Positions 47,946 through 58,956 are shown, counted from the first letter of the stretch. The stretch is 64,000 bases of DNA from Parasphingopyxis sp. (GCF_028279465.1 NZ_JANQNS010000008.1:277092-341091), one strand, 5' to 3'. Numbers and translations are program-made. The notes: a model not told the origin generated them from the sequence alone.

Positions 47946-48041
47946 TCCGGAATGTCCCCGCCTGTTCGTCCCCGCGCTTCACACGATCATGGGCGGCGGC
48001 TAGGGAAGGCACAAGCGAAATCATTTTTGGGAACGCATATC

Positions 48042-49379
48042 GTGACGCGCAGCTATTTCGGCACTGATGGCATTCGGGGGCTCACCAACACGCCGCCCAT
48101 GACCGCCGATATCGCCATGCGGGTCGGCCAGGCGGCGGGCGCGCATTTCCTACGCGGAGACCATCGGCACCGGGTTGTGATCGGCAAGGATACGCGGCTT
48201 TCGGGCTATATGATGGAATCGGCGCTGGTAGCCGGATTCACGAGCGTCGGAATGGACGTCATCATGGTCGGGCCGATGCCGACGCCGGCGGTTGCGATGC
48301 TGGTGAAGAGCATGCGCGCCGATCTCGGCGTCATGATCTCGGCGAGCCACAACCCCTATGTCGATAACGGTATCAAGCTGTTCGGGCCGGATGGATTCAA
48401 GCTCTCGGATACGGCCGAAGCGGCCATCGAGACATTGCTTGAAAATCCGCCAAAGGTCGTATCGGCCGAAAATATCGGGCGCGCGCGGCGGGTAGAAGAT
48501 GCGCGCGGACGCTATATCAACGATGCGAAGCGGACGTTTCCGCCGAGGTTGCGACTCGACGGGCTGAAGATCGTAATCGATTGCGCGAATGGTGCCGCCT
48601 ATCAGGTCGCCCCCTCTGCGCTCTGGGAACTGGGCGCGGAAGTTGTGACGCTCGGCGTCACGCCTAACGGCACGAATATCAACGACAATTGCGGTTCGAC
48701 TTATCCAGAGGAACTCTGCCGGACGGTCGTCGAGGAGGGCGCGGCGATCGGGCTGGCGCTGGATGGGGATGCCGACCGGCTGATCGTGGTCGACGAGAAA
48801 GGTAAGATTGTCGATGGCGACCAGCTAATGGCGCTGATCGCGAGCGACTGGAAAAAGCGCGGTAAGCTGGAAGGCGATGCGATCGTCGCCACGGTGATGT
48901 CCAATATGGGCCTTGAGAAATTTCTCGATGGCGAGGGGATCGCGCTGGAGCGAGCGAAGGTCGGCGATCGCTATGTGTTGGAGATGATGCGGGCCAAGGG
49001 CTGCAATGTCGGCGGCGAGCAATCCGGCCATCTCATCCTGACCGACTATGCGACGACCGGCGACGGCCTGATCGCGGGGCTTCAGATTCTGGCCGCGCTC
49101 GTGACGAGCGGAAAACCGGCGAGCGAATTGCTCCACCTGTTCGACCCCTATCCGCAGCTCCTGAAAAATGTGCGGTACGATGGCCGCGATCCGCTCGAAG
49201 CGGAGCCTGTAAAGGCCGCGATCGCGGAGGGCGAGGCGCGGCTTGACGAAAGCGGCCGCGTGCTGATCCGCAAATCGGGTACGGAGCCATTAATCCGAGT
49301 CATGGCGGAGGGCGAGGATAAGGATCTTATCGAGTCCGTCGTCGACGATATTTGCGCTGCCGTCGAGGCAGCCGCCTGA
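48042..49379 (+). CDS. glmM: Phosphoglucosamine mutase
   Basis: Interconverts glucosamine 6- and 1-phosphate for UDP-GlcNAc, peptidoglycan and LPS. 445 residues, family length. [12 protein letters not shown] at the start, active Ser in [18 protein letters not shown], metal site [22 protein letters not shown] sugar site and [12 protein letters not shown] phosphate site. No ATG is available: GTG at 48042 with ggga upstream gives the usual N-terminus. The very long frame extending back to 46797 runs antisense through the symporter gene and is not real. Confidence 0.97.
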   Translation: MTRSYFGTDGIRGLTNTPPMTADIAMRVGQAAGAHFLRGDHRHRVVIGKDTRLSGYMMESALVAGFTSVGMDVIMVGPMPTPAVAMLVKSMRADLGVMISASHNPYVDNGIKLFGPDGFKLSDTAEAAIETLLENPPKVVSAENIGRARRVEDARGRYINDAKRTFPPRLRLDGLKIVIDCANGAAYQVAPSALWELGAEVVTLGVTPNGTNINDNCGSTYPEELCRTVVEEGAAIGLALDGDADRLIVVDEKGKIVDGDQLMALIASDWKKRGKLEGDAIVATVMSNMGLEKFLDGEGIALERAKVGDRYVLEMMRAKGCNVGGEQSGHLILTDYATTGDGLIAGLQILAALVTSGKPASELLHLFDPYPQLLKNVRYDGRDPLEAEPVKAAIAEGEARLDESGRVLIRKSGTEPLIRVMAEGEDKDLIESVVDDICAAVEAAA

Positions 49380-49500
49380 TGCTCGAATTGCGGCCTGATA
49401 GCGAGCGTTGCAGCGTCGGTCTGAAGCAGCGCACGGCGCGCGCGACGGCATTGCGCGCGCGCTTTCCGACGTCGGCAGACCGGAAGTATAAGGCAAACGC

Positions 49501-50301
49501 ATGACGAAGCCGGCCCGTATTCTCGCCATAGCGGGATCGGATAGCGGCGGCGGCGCGGGCATCCAGGCCGATGTTAAGACGATTACGCTGCTCGGGGGCC
49601 ATGCCATGACGGCGGTCACGGCGATAACGGCCCAGAACACGCTGGGCGTGCAGGCTGTCGAGCCGGTCAGCCCTGATCTGGTTCTGGCCCAGATCGACTC
49701 CGTGGTGAGCGATATCGGGATCGACGCGATCAAGATTGGCATGCTCGGTGCCAGCGAGTTGGTGGCCGCGCTGACCGCGAAACTGCCCGATATCGACGTG
49801 CCGATCGTGTTCGATCCGGTCATGGTGGCCACGAGCGGCTCGACCCTGGCGGACGAAGCGACGATTGCTGGTTTTCATGCGCTGATGCGCGTGGCGACGA
49901 TTACGACGCCGAACCTGCCGGAACTGGCGCGTCTGACATCGTCGCGGCTCGCCTCGGCTTATGAGATGGAGCGCGAAGCCCGCAGGCTGGCGCGCGATGC
50001 CGACTGCATGATTCTCGCCAAGGGCGGGCATCTCGAGGGCGATCTCGTCACTGATATTTTCGTGCAGCCGGATGGCAAAGTCGATCGCTGGAAGGCGAGC
50101 CGCATCGATACCGCGCACAGCCATGGCACGGGCTGCACCCTGTCGAGCGCGCTTGCGACCGGCCTTGGCCAAGGCATGGCGCCCATCGACGCGATCAGCC
50201 AGGCGCGCGGTTTCGTCCGCGCGGCGCTGAAAGCGCCCCCGGGTCTCGGCAAAGGTAATGGCCCGCTCGGCTTTGCAAGAATGGGCGAGTTCTGGCCGTG
50301 A
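49501..50301 (+). CDS. thiD: Hydroxymethylpyrimidine/phosphomethylpyrimidine kinase
   Basis: Phosphorylates HMP and HMP-P in thiamine synthesis. 266 residues, ribokinase-like. [37 protein letters not shown] at the substrate site, [21 protein letters not shown] and the anion hole [20 protein letters not shown] with catalytic Asp-equivalent Cys/Gly region. The stop overlaps the rnhB start (GTGA). The 121 bases before it, after glmM, contain nothing recognised beyond a ribosome binding site (aagg). Confidence 0.95.
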   Translation: MTKPARILAIAGSDSGGGAGIQADVKTITLLGGHAMTAVTAITAQNTLGVQAVEPVSPDLVLAQIDSVVSDIGIDAIKIGMLGASELVAALTAKLPDIDVPIVFDPVMVATSGSTLADEATIAGFHALMRVATITTPNLPELARLTSSRLASAYEMEREARRLARDADCMILAKGGHLEGDLVTDIFVQPDGKVDRWKASRIDTAHSHGTGCTLSSALATGLGQGMAPIDAISQARGFVRAALKAPPGLGKGNGPLGFARMGEFWP

Positions 50302-50862
50302 CGCAGATCGTCGCCGGCGTCGACGAAGCGGGCAGGGGGCCTTTGGCTGGGCCGGTTGTCGCCGCGGCCGTCATTCTCTGTAAGGGCGGTATCGACGGGC
50401 TCGACGATAGCAAAAAGCTCACCCCGCGCCGCCGGTCCGAGTTGGAAGCGCTGATCCGCGAACGATGCCGTGTCGGTGTCGGTGTTGCCGAACCGGACGA
50501 GATCGATCGCATCAATATTCTGCAGGCGACATTGGTCGCGATGCGGCGGGCGGTGGACGCGCTGGATACCGTTCCGGATCGCGTTCTTGTCGACGGTAAC
50601 CGCCTGCCGGACTGGGGCTATTCAGCCGAAGCGGTGATCGGTGGCGATGCTCTGCACCCCTGCATTTCGGCCGCATCGATTATCGCCAAGGAGGAGCGCG
50701 ACCGGATCATGCGCGCGGCCGCCCAGGACCATCCGCACTATGGCTGGGCGAGCAACAAAGGATATCCGACCAGGGTGCATCTCGACGCGCTGCGCGCTCA
50801 CGGCCCATGCGATCTGCACCGCCGCAGCTTCGGACCGGTTGCGCAGGCATTGCTCGACCTTT

Positions 50863-50864
<2 letters not shown>
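50298..50864 (+). CDS. rnhB: Ribonuclease HII
   Basis: Removes misincorporated ribonucleotides and RNA primers from DNA. 188 residues. [17 protein letters not shown] holds the DE metal pair, LDDSKKLTP follows, and the third and fourth acidic residues sit in VLVDGNRLP and [16 protein letters not shown] region. GTG start overlapping the thiD stop by 4 bases; homologues begin at the same point. C-terminal LHRRSFGPV is typical. Confidence 0.96.
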
Positions 50865-52189
<1,325 letters not shown>

Positions 52190-52238
52190 GTTTCCGTCAT
52201 CAGGTGGCTTTCCCTCTCCGCTCGGCTAAGGAGCAGGC

Positions 52239-53354
52239 ATGACCGATATTCCGCCGAGCGCCAGTCTCTATTTTCGTCCGACCGGTTTCGTCGATGCGCC
52301 GTTCGATCTGAACGGCCAGGTCGAACGGCTTGCGGGCGGACTGCTCTGGTTTAGCGCATTTGAAGTCATCGCTGTTGAGGGCGGCCAGCGTCTTGCGCCG
52401 CACCTTGTGACCATTGATGGCATGGGCGATTTTCTCGCCACGCTGTCGGACGAACAGGCGGAGCGCGCGCGGGAGACGATCGCGCGGGTCACGGCACCGC
52501 GCGCGGCGTTCGAACTGGGCGAGCGCGTCCTGCGGTTCGATGAGCCGCGGATCGCGGGCATACTCAACGTCACGCCGGACAGTTTTTCCGATGGCGGCCA
52601 GTATAGCGACGATCCACAGGGCGCGGCCGATGCCGGTTTCGCGATGAGCACCAAAGGCGCGGCGCTGATCGATGTCGGCGGAGAATCGACCCGCCCGGGC
52701 GCCGAGGATGTCTGGGAAGGCGATGAGATCGCGCGGGTCGTACCCGTGATCGAGAAGCTGGCGGCCTCAGGCGTGGCGATTTCGATCGACACGCGCAAAG
52801 CCGCCGTGATGGAGGCGGCGCTGGCCGCGGGCGCTGCGATTGTCAACGATGTCAGCGCGTTGCGCTACGACGACCGCGCGCTTGAGCTCGTCGCAAATGC
52901 AGACTGTCCGGCGATCATCATGCACCATGCCGGGAAGGGGAACGAACTGCACGCCGATCCCGAATATCGCGATCCGCTCGTCGAGGTCTACGACTGGCTC
53001 GAAGACCGGATAGTGGCGCTGGAGGCGGCGGGGATCGAGCGCGAGCGGATCGTCGTCGATCCGGGCATCGGGTTTGGCAAGGCCGTGCAGCACAATCTGG
53101 CGCTCATCAACGGCCTCAGCCTTTTCCACGGCCTTGGCTGCCCGATCATGCTCGGCGCGAGCCGCAAACGCTTTGTCGGCGCGCTGTCGAACGAAGCGGC
53201 GGTCGAGGATCGGCTCGGTGGTTCGGTTGCACTGGTGACGCTCGGCGCGGTGCAGGGTGTGCAGCTACTGCGGGTCCACGATGTGCCCGAAAGCGTACAG
53301 GCGCTCCATGTGTGGCGTGGTTTGCGGGACGCTGCGCTAGTACCTATTACCTAA
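52239..53354 (+). CDS. folP: Dihydropteroate synthase with extra N-terminal domain
   Basis: Joins p-aminobenzoate to dihydropterin pyrophosphate in folate synthesis. 371 residues. The DHPS barrel occupies about 100-371: GILNVTPDSFSDGG, IDVGGESTRPGA, DTRKAAVM, IVNDVSALR, VDPGIGFGK and LGASRKRFVG. The first about 100 residues (YFRPTGFVDAPFDLNGQVERLAGGLLWFSAFEVI) are not part of the usual 270-280-residue enzyme. GGAG upstream of ATG 52239 and continuous codon use show the extension is translated. It follows ccrM by 49 bases. Confidence 0.95.
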   Translation: MTDIPPSASLYFRPTGFVDAPFDLNGQVERLAGGLLWFSAFEVIAVEGGQRLAPHLVTIDGMGDFLATLSDEQAERARETIARVTAPRAAFELGERVLRFDEPRIAGILNVTPDSFSDGGQYSDDPQGAADAGFAMSTKGAALIDVGGESTRPGAEDVWEGDEIARVVPVIEKLAASGVAISIDTRKAAVMEAALAAGAAIVNDVSALRYDDRALELVANADCPAIIMHHAGKGNELHADPEYRDPLVEVYDWLEDRIVALEAAGIERERIVVDPGIGFGKAVQHNLALINGLSLFHGLGCPIMLGASRKRFVGALSNEAAVEDRLGGSVALVTLGAVQGVQLLRVHDVPESVQALHVWRGLRDAALVPIT

Positions 53355-53448
53355 CTGCCCTTGTGCGGCTCAGTGTAAGTGGCGCATCGCAATCGACATG
53401 GCTTATAGGTATAAACTCGAACGAATTGCCGTTGAGAGGAATACAAGC

Positions 53449-54114
53449 GTGAGTGCTGACGAGGAAATCCAGCAAAAGAGTTCGGCCCGGCAGCGTGCTG
53501 ATCAAATCAAGCCTTATCGCTGCAAGAATCTCATCGCAGTTCTTGAAAATCCGAGTGATATCAAGAATATCGGAACAGTGGTTCGAAACGTAAACGCCTT
53601 AGGCGTCGAGAAGGTCTATATTGTCGATCCTCGAAAAGCTCTACCCGATGATTGGCAGGAAATGCGCGAAACAAGGTCACTGTCCAAGACATCCGTGTCC
53701 GCAATCAAGTGGAGTTTCGTGAAGCGATTTGACAGTACAGGTGAGTGCCTCGCGCATCTCGAAAAGAACAATTTTGTGTCAATCGTGACCTCGCCGCACA
53801 TTAAGAGCCGGGAGAATGTTGTGCTGCATGAGGGCGATTACACGAAGCATGCTAAACTAGCGGTATGGTTCGGTAGCGAAGCCATCGGGATTAGCGACCT
53901 TGCGGTTGAGCGCAGCGAGCTGTGTGTGAACATTCCAATGTATGGGATGATCGAAAGTCTGAATTTAGGGACGTCATCCGGAATCGTGCTCTATGAAGTC
54001 ACCAAACAGCGCCGCGAGTACCAAAGCAGATATAAGAAACGTAACAAACGCGTGAAAGTAAAATCGCCCGCACCTAGCAGCCCGGTGCTGGAAGACCCTC
54101 GCTCAAGCTACTGA
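53449..54114 (+). CDS. SpoU/TrmH family RNA 2'-O-methyltransferase, A+T-rich and probably acquired
   Basis: 221 residues from this start. SPOUT knot core: LIAVLENPSDIKNIGTVVRNVNALGVEKVYIVD (motif 1), VWFGSEAIGISDLAVE (motif 2) and VNIPMYGMIESLNLGTSSGIVLYEV (motif 3, cofactor trefoil). Likely modifies tRNA or rRNA ribose. Lys/Arg-rich tail. The codon use is clearly more A/T-rich than both neighbours (AAA, ATT, GAA, TCA frequent), which suggests later acquisition. GTG at 53449 has agagga 9 bases upstream; ATG at 53398 would add 17 residues but lacks a ribosome binding site. Convergent with the NtrC-like gene. Confidence 0.85.
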   Translation: MSADEEIQQKSSARQRADQIKPYRCKNLIAVLENPSDIKNIGTVVRNVNALGVEKVYIVDPRKALPDDWQEMRETRSLSKTSVSAIKWSFVKRFDSTGECLAHLEKNNFVSIVTSPHIKSRENVVLHEGDYTKHAKLAVWFGSEAIGISDLAVERSELCVNIPMYGMIESLNLGTSSGIVLYEVTKQRREYQSRYKKRNKRVKVKSPAPSSPVLEDPRSSY

Positions 54115-54145
54115 ACAGAAGGCAAAACCGGCAAGCGGCGACGCA

Positions 54146-55585
54146 CTAAGCGGCGCTGTCGATACCCAGTTCGGATAGTTTGCGGTAGAGCGTCGAGCGG
54201 CCGATGCCGAGGCGGCGGGCGACTTCGGTCATCCGGCCGCGATAATGGCCGATGGCAAGGCGGATCACATCAGCTTCAATATCCGAAAGCGGGCGCAGAT
54301 TGCCGTCCGGTTCATACAGCGCTACGCCCGGCCCGTCGGCAAAGGCGTGGACGCTCGACGTGTTGCCATTGCCCTGCGTTTCGGATTGGCGGACAAGCTC
54401 CGCGATTTCCGGGAAATCGGCGGATGTGAGCGCCGCGCCCTGGCATTCGATCGCGGCGCGGAACAGTGTGTCCTGCAGCTGGCGGACATTGCCCGGCCAG
54501 TCATAGCGCATGAGGATAGCGAGCGCATCGTCGGTAATGCCGAGCGCACGCATGCCCGGCTGACCGGCGATCCGCGCCAACAGATGCCGGGCGAGTGGCG
54601 GCACGTCGCCCGAGCGTTTGCGCAGCGGCGGGATCGTCAGGCCCACTATGTTGAGACGGTAATAAAGGTCTTCGCGGAAATTGCCGGCGCCGACCTGCTC
54701 GAGCAGGTCACTATTCGCGCCGCTGATCAGCCGGACATCAACTTCGAACCCGCGCGCGGCGCCGATCGGACGGATGATACCTGTTTCGAGCGTTCGGGCG
54801 AGCTTCGCCTGCACGTCCGGCGGCAAGGCCGCGATTTCGTCGATGAACAGCGTGGCGCCGTCGGCCTCGGCAAGCTTGCCGACATGTTTCTCGAACGCAC
54901 CGGCAAACGCGCCCTTTTCATGGCCGAACAGTTCGGACTCGATCAGGTTCGCGGCGGTGGCGCCGCAATTGAGCGTGTAGAGCGGGCGCTTCGATCGCGG
55001 ACTGGCGGCGTGGATGGCGCGCGCGAACACTTCCTTGCCCACGCCCGGCTCGCCATCGATGAGTACGGGAACGCGGGACCGCGCCGCTTTGGCGGCGATG
55101 GCGAGCGCCGCGCGAAACTCGGGTGCGGACCCGACAATCTCGTCGAAGGGCAGGGTTTGCGACACCTTTTCGCTGAGCGGGCGCAGCTCGCCGCGATGGG
55201 TCTGCCCTTCCGTGGCGGCATCGAGCGCGGCGACCAACCGCTCCGGTGCAATCGGCTTGGCGAGAAAATCGGTCGCGCCGGCACGCATGGCTTCGACGGC
55301 AATCGATACTTTGGACTGTGCCGTGATGACGAGAATCGGCAGTTCCGGCCGGAGCTCGGCGACTTGGCGGATCAAGTCGACATCGCCGGAGCTCGGCGCC
55401 CAATAATCGATGAGGACCGCATCCACGGTCTTACCGTCCGGCGAATCGAGCAGGAGCATCGCATCCTTGCCCGATTCTGCACGCAGGCTCTTCCAGCCGG
55501 TGCGCGTGGCTATCGCCGCGATGAGCCGCCCCTGGGCCGGCTCATCGTCGACAAGCAGCAATGTTTTCGGCCGGTCAGTCGGCAT
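54146..55585 (-). CDS. NtrC-like AAA+ response regulator with altered GAFTGA loop
   Basis: 479 residues: receiver domain (about 8-125; LLLVDDE, phospho-Asp in VLIDYWAP, Thr in VITAQ, Lys in LAKPI), AAA+ domain (about 145-380; Walker A GEPGVGKE, Walker B LFIDEIAALPP, arginine finger region FREDLYYRLNI) and a Fis-type HTH (about 435-479; VARRLGIGRSTLYRKLSELG). The loop that contacts sigma-54 reads EKGAFAGAF, not GAFTGA, so sigma-54 activation is doubtful. MPTDRPKTLLLV at 55585 was chosen over a 49-codon upstream extension. No sensor kinase gene is adjacent. Confidence 0.9.
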   Translation of the reverse strand: MPTDRPKTLLLVDDEPAQGRLIAAIATRTGWKSLRAESGKDAMLLLDSPDGKTVDAVLIDYWAPSSGDVDLIRQVAELRPELPILVITAQSKVSIAVEAMRAGATDFLAKPIAPERLVAALDAATEGQTHRGELRPLSEKVSQTLPFDEIVGSAPEFRAALAIAAKAARSRVPVLIDGEPGVGKEVFARAIHAASPRSKRPLYTLNCGATAANLIESELFGHEKGAFAGAFEKHVGKLAEADGATLFIDEIAALPPDVQAKLARTLETGIIRPIGAARGFEVDVRLISGANSDLLEQVGAGNFREDLYYRLNIVGLTIPPLRKRSGDVPPLARHLLARIAGQPGMRALGITDDALAILMRYDWPGNVRQLQDTLFRAAIECQGAALTSADFPEIAELVRQSETQGNGNTSSVHAFADGPGVALYEPDGNLRPLSDIEADVIRLAIGHYRGRMTEVARRLGIGRSTLYRKLSELGIDSAA

Positions 55586-55771
55586 TCGAAACCCCGTATC
55601 GCATTCAGCCCACACCCATAGAGCGAGTGGAGTAAAAACCAGCTTAAGGAGGGCGCACAGCCAGACTTTCGCCCGCAACAGAAAAATGATGCCGAAAATC
55701 GCTTGAGGCGCGCAGTTCCGGTGGTTAGACACGGGTCACGAGCAATTACCGATAATGCGCAGGGGTAATAA

Positions 55772-55909
55772 ATGACTGAGGAAAATGGCCATCCCGATAT
55801 GGACTATAAGGCCCATAACAGCACCTATTCAGGCTTTCTGGGGCTGCTGAAATGGGGAACGATCCTGTCGGCCATTGCGACGATCGCAGCCGTCATTGCC
55901 GTTACGTAA
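55772..55909 (+). CDS. aa3-type cytochrome c oxidase subunit IV, 45 residues
   Basis: MTEENGHPDMDYKAHNSTYS followed by a single hydrophobic helix (about 28-45, ILSAIATIAAVIAV). The short DYKAHNSTYSGFL stretch before one membrane span is the mark of the tiny bacterial subunit IV of aa3-type oxidases (COX4_pro_2 family). aggggt 8 bases before the ATG is a good ribosome binding site. It lies 15 bases before pntAA and is probably co-transcribed with the transhydrogenase genes; the main oxidase subunits are not in the window. Confidence 0.88.
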   Translation: MTEENGHPDMDYKAHNSTYSGFLGLLKWGTILSAIATIAAVIAVT

Positions 55910-55924
55910 TCGGGGGCGAAGCTA

Positions 55925-57055
55925 TTGAAAATCGCTGTCCTTAAGGAATCCGATCCGCTCGAACCGCGCGTATCCGCAACACCCGAAACGGTTAAGAAAT
56001 TCATAGATCTCGGTGCCGAAATGGCCGTCGAGCAGGGCGCTGGCGACGATGCCGGTATCGCCGATGCCGACTATACCGAAGCGGGCGCGACAATTGCCGG
56101 TCGCAGCTCGGCCATCGCCGATGCCGATGCAATCTTCTGTATTCGCGGTCCCGATCCTGCCGACCTGAGCGGCGCCAAATCGGGCGTCTGGCTGATCGGC
56201 AGCTTGAATCCGTTCGGGGAACGCGAACGCGTTGATGCCTATGCCAAGGCCGGCGTGGACGCTCTCGCCATGGAATTCATGCCGCGGATAACGCGCGCGC
56301 AGTCGATGGATATTCTCTCCAGCCAGTCGAATCTCGCCGGATACAAGGCGGTGCTCGATGCCTGCGCAGAATATGGCCGCGCCTTTCCGATGATGATGAC
56401 GGCTGCGGGAACGGTATCCGCCGCACGCTGCTTCGTGATGGGTGTCGGCGTCGCCGGACTCCAGGCGATCGCGACTGCCCGCCGGCTGGGCGCGCAAGTG
56501 TCTGCGACCGATGTTCGGGCGGCGACGAAGGAGCAGATCGAAAGTCTCGGCGCGAAACCGATTTTCGTTGAAGATGTCGAGGGCATCGAAGGCGAGGGCA
56601 CGGGCGGTTACGCGACTGAGATGTCAGAGGAATATCAAAAGGCGCAGGCCGAACTGGTCTCTTCGCACATCGCCAAGCAGGACGTGGTCATCACCACCGC
56701 GCTGATCCCGGGCAAGCCCGCGCCGCGGCTGATTTCGGACGCGCAGATCGCGACGATGCGGCCGGGCAGCGTGATCGTCGATCTCGCGGTCGAGCAGAGC
56801 GGCAATGTCGAGGGCGCAGTTGCCGGTGAGGTTGTCAAGAAGCACGGCGTGAAGATTGTCGGTCACCGCAACGTGCCGGGCAGATTGGCCGCCGACGCCT
56901 CGGCGCTGTTCGCGCGCAATCTCTACAATTTCCTCAGCGCTTTCTGGGACGAGGAGGCGAAGAAGCCGGTTCTCCCCGAAGATGACGAGATCGTGCAGGG
57001 CGTAACGCTGACCCGCGGCGGCGAAGTCGTCAACGAACGGCTAACGGCGAATTAG
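55925..57055 (+). CDS. pntAA: NAD(P) transhydrogenase subunit alpha part 1
   Basis: 376 residues: the NAD(H)-binding domain I of proton-translocating transhydrogenase, which makes NADPH from NADH using the proton gradient. MKIAVLKESDPLEPRVSATPETVKKF start, the RITRAQSMDILSSQSNLAGY mobile loop, VMGVGVAGLQAIATARRLGA nucleotide site. The start is TTG at 55925 (gggg upstream), as no ATG is available. First of three genes with 9-base and 1-base junctions. Confidence 0.96.
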   Translation: MKIAVLKESDPLEPRVSATPETVKKFIDLGAEMAVEQGAGDDAGIADADYTEAGATIAGRSSAIADADAIFCIRGPDPADLSGAKSGVWLIGSLNPFGERERVDAYAKAGVDALAMEFMPRITRAQSMDILSSQSNLAGYKAVLDACAEYGRAFPMMMTAAGTVSAARCFVMGVGVAGLQAIATARRLGAQVSATDVRAATKEQIESLGAKPIFVEDVEGIEGEGTGGYATEMSEEYQKAQAELVSSHIAKQDVVITTALIPGKPAPRLISDAQIATMRPGSVIVDLAVEQSGNVEGAVAGEVVKKHGVKIVGHRNVPGRLAADASALFARNLYNFLSAFWDEEAKKPVLPEDDEIVQGVTLTRGGEVVNERLTAN

Positions 57056-57064
57056 GGGCTTACC

Positions 57065-57358
57065 ATGGACTTTATCTCAATCCTCTCGACTTTCGTGCTG
57101 GCCTGTTTCGTCGGTTATTATGTGGTCTGGTCGGTGACGCCGGCTTTGCATACGCCGCTGATGAGCGTCACCAACGCGATTTCGTCCGTGATCATCGTTG
57201 GCGCACTGATTGCTGCGGCTGCTGGTGGGGCTGCGGACGCCGAGGCAGCCAAATGGCTGGGTCTGGCCGGTGTCGTCCTCGCCTCAGTCAACATCTTTGG
57301 CGGTTTCGCCGTCACCGAGCGCATGCTTGCAATGTATAAGAAGAAGGAGCGCAAATAG
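57065..57358 (+). CDS. pntAB: NAD(P) transhydrogenase subunit alpha part 2
   Basis: 97 residues with three or four hydrophobic helices (FISILSTFVLACFVGYYVVWSVTPALHTPLMSVTNAISSVIIVGAL), the membrane part of the alpha subunit that is a separate gene in alphaproteobacteria. Ends in EKKERK-type basic tail. Its stop overlaps the pntB start by one base. Confidence 0.95.
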   Translation: MDFISILSTFVLACFVGYYVVWSVTPALHTPLMSVTNAISSVIIVGALIAAAAGGAADAEAAKWLGLAGVVLASVNIFGGFAVTERMLAMYKKKERK

Positions 57359-58866
57359 TGAAAACGCTTCTTCGTACTGCCGCCGGTCTCGCCGGCGCGC
57401 TGCCGTTGCTGGCGATCTCTAGCCCGGCCCATGCCGCCACGATCGGCGAGGATGTACCGGCCTGGGTAGCGCTCGCCTATCTCGCCGCCGGCGTGTTGTT
57501 CATTCTCGCGCTGCGCGGTCTTTCGTCGCCCGAAACTAGCCGGGCGGGCAACCGTTTCGGCATGATCGGCATGGTGATCGCCGTGGCGACGACGCTCGTC
57601 ACACATGAGGTTGCCGGTCTTGTCGAGATCGCCATCGCCATCGCAATCGGCGGCAGCATCGGCTTCGTCGTCGCGCGGCGCATTGCGATGACGGCGATGC
57701 CGCAGCTTGTGGCGGGTTTCCACAGTCTTGTCGGTATGGCGGCTGTGCTGGTGGCCGCGGCTGCTTATCTCAATCCCGGAGCGTTTGGGATTGCGGATGC
57801 GGCCGGCGTGTTGTTGCCGATTACCCGGGTCGAAATGGGGCTGGGCGCGGCGATCGGCGCGATTACGTTTAGCGGCTCGGTCATCGCTTTCGCCAAATTG
57901 AACGGCAATATGTCGGGTGCGCCGATCCTGCTGCCGGCCCGCCATGTCATCAATCTCGGTACGATAGCCGTAATTCTTGGACTGATCGTCTATTTCTATT
58001 TCGTCGGTTCGCCGCGCGTCGATACACCTTGGCTGTTCTGGACGATCACGATCCTCGCTTTCGCCGTTGGCTTCCTGCTGATCATCCCGATCGGCGGGGC
58101 TGACATGCCGGTCGTCGTCTCGATGCTCAACAGCTATTCAGGCTGGGCGGCCGCCGCGATGGGCTTCACGCTCGGCAATACGGCGATGATCATTACCGGC
58201 GCGCTTGTCGGTTCTTCGGGCGCGATCCTGAGTTACATCATGTGCCGGGCGATGAACCGGAAATTCCTGTCTGTGATTGCGGGCGGCTTCGGCTCTGATG
58301 GCGGCGGGGGCGGTGACAAGGGCGAGCGGGTCGAGCGGCCGTGGAAGGCCGGCTCGGCGGACGACGCGGCCTTCCTGATGAAACAGGCCGAGAAGATCAT
58401 CATCATCCCGGGTTACGGTATGGCGGTTGCCCAGGCCCAGCATGTCGTGCGGGAGATGGCGGACCTGCTCAAGGAAGAGGGCGTTTCGGTCAAATATGCG
58501 ATCCACCCGGTTGCGGGCCGTATGCCTGGCCATATGAATGTGCTGCTCGCCGAAGCGAATGTGCCCTATGACGAGGTGTTCGAGCTCGAAGACATCAACA
58601 GCGAGTTCAGCCAAGCCGATGTCGCCTTTATCATCGGCGCCAATGACGTCGTAAACCCGGCCGCGAAGACGGATTCCAGCTCACCTATCTATGGCATGCC
58701 GGTGTTCGACGTGGACAAGGCGAAGACCGTCTTCTTCATCAAGCGCTCGATGGGCGGGGTCGGCTATGCCGGCGTCGATAACGAGGTCTTCTATAACGAC
58801 AACACCATGATGCTGCTGTCGGACGCCAAGAAGATGGTCGAGGAAATCAACAAGAGCCTGGGCTAA
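57358..58866 (+). CDS. pntB: NAD(P) transhydrogenase subunit beta
   Basis: 502 residues: nine or so membrane helices (about 10-290) forming part of the proton channel, then the NADP(H)-binding domain III (about 320-502; IIIPGYGMAVAQAQH, HPVAGRMPGHMNVLLAEA, IGANDVVNPAAKTDSSSPIYGMPV and VFFIKRSMGGVGYAGVDNEVFY). Extra leader-like first helix with PAHAAT follows the GTG start at 57358, which overlaps the pntAB stop. Completes the heterotrimeric transhydrogenase that balances NADPH. Confidence 0.97.
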   Translation: MKTLLRTAAGLAGALPLLAISSPAHAATIGEDVPAWVALAYLAAGVLFILALRGLSSPETSRAGNRFGMIGMVIAVATTLVTHEVAGLVEIAIAIAIGGSIGFVVARRIAMTAMPQLVAGFHSLVGMAAVLVAAAAYLNPGAFGIADAAGVLLPITRVEMGLGAAIGAITFSGSVIAFAKLNGNMSGAPILLPARHVINLGTIAVILGLIVYFYFVGSPRVDTPWLFWTITILAFAVGFLLIIPIGGADMPVVVSMLNSYSGWAAAAMGFTLGNTAMIITGALVGSSGAILSYIMCRAMNRKFLSVIAGGFGSDGGGGGDKGERVERPWKAGSADDAAFLMKQAEKIIIIPGYGMAVAQAQHVVREMADLLKEEGVSVKYAIHPVAGRMPGHMNVLLAEANVPYDEVFELEDINSEFSQADVAFIIGANDVVNPAAKTDSSSPIYGMPVFDVDKAKTVFFIKRSMGGVGYAGVDNEVFYNDNTMMLLSDAKKMVEEINKSLG

Positions 58867-58956
58867 TCCCAATTCGATAATCGTGCCGCAAAAGGGAACG
58901 TTTGCGGATATGCGCCGTTGTGTCGCCATGGCGACCCGACGAAGAAGGATTTCGGT

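Noticed and set aside
46797..48041. In-frame N-terminal extension of glmM by over 400 codons
   Set aside because: Runs antisense through the AGCS symporter gene; residues are charged and repetitive and the enzyme has its normal length from the GTG at 48042.
54245..55621. 458-codon open frame opposite the NtrC-like regulator
   Set aside because: Antisense shadow; peptide lacks any fold signature.
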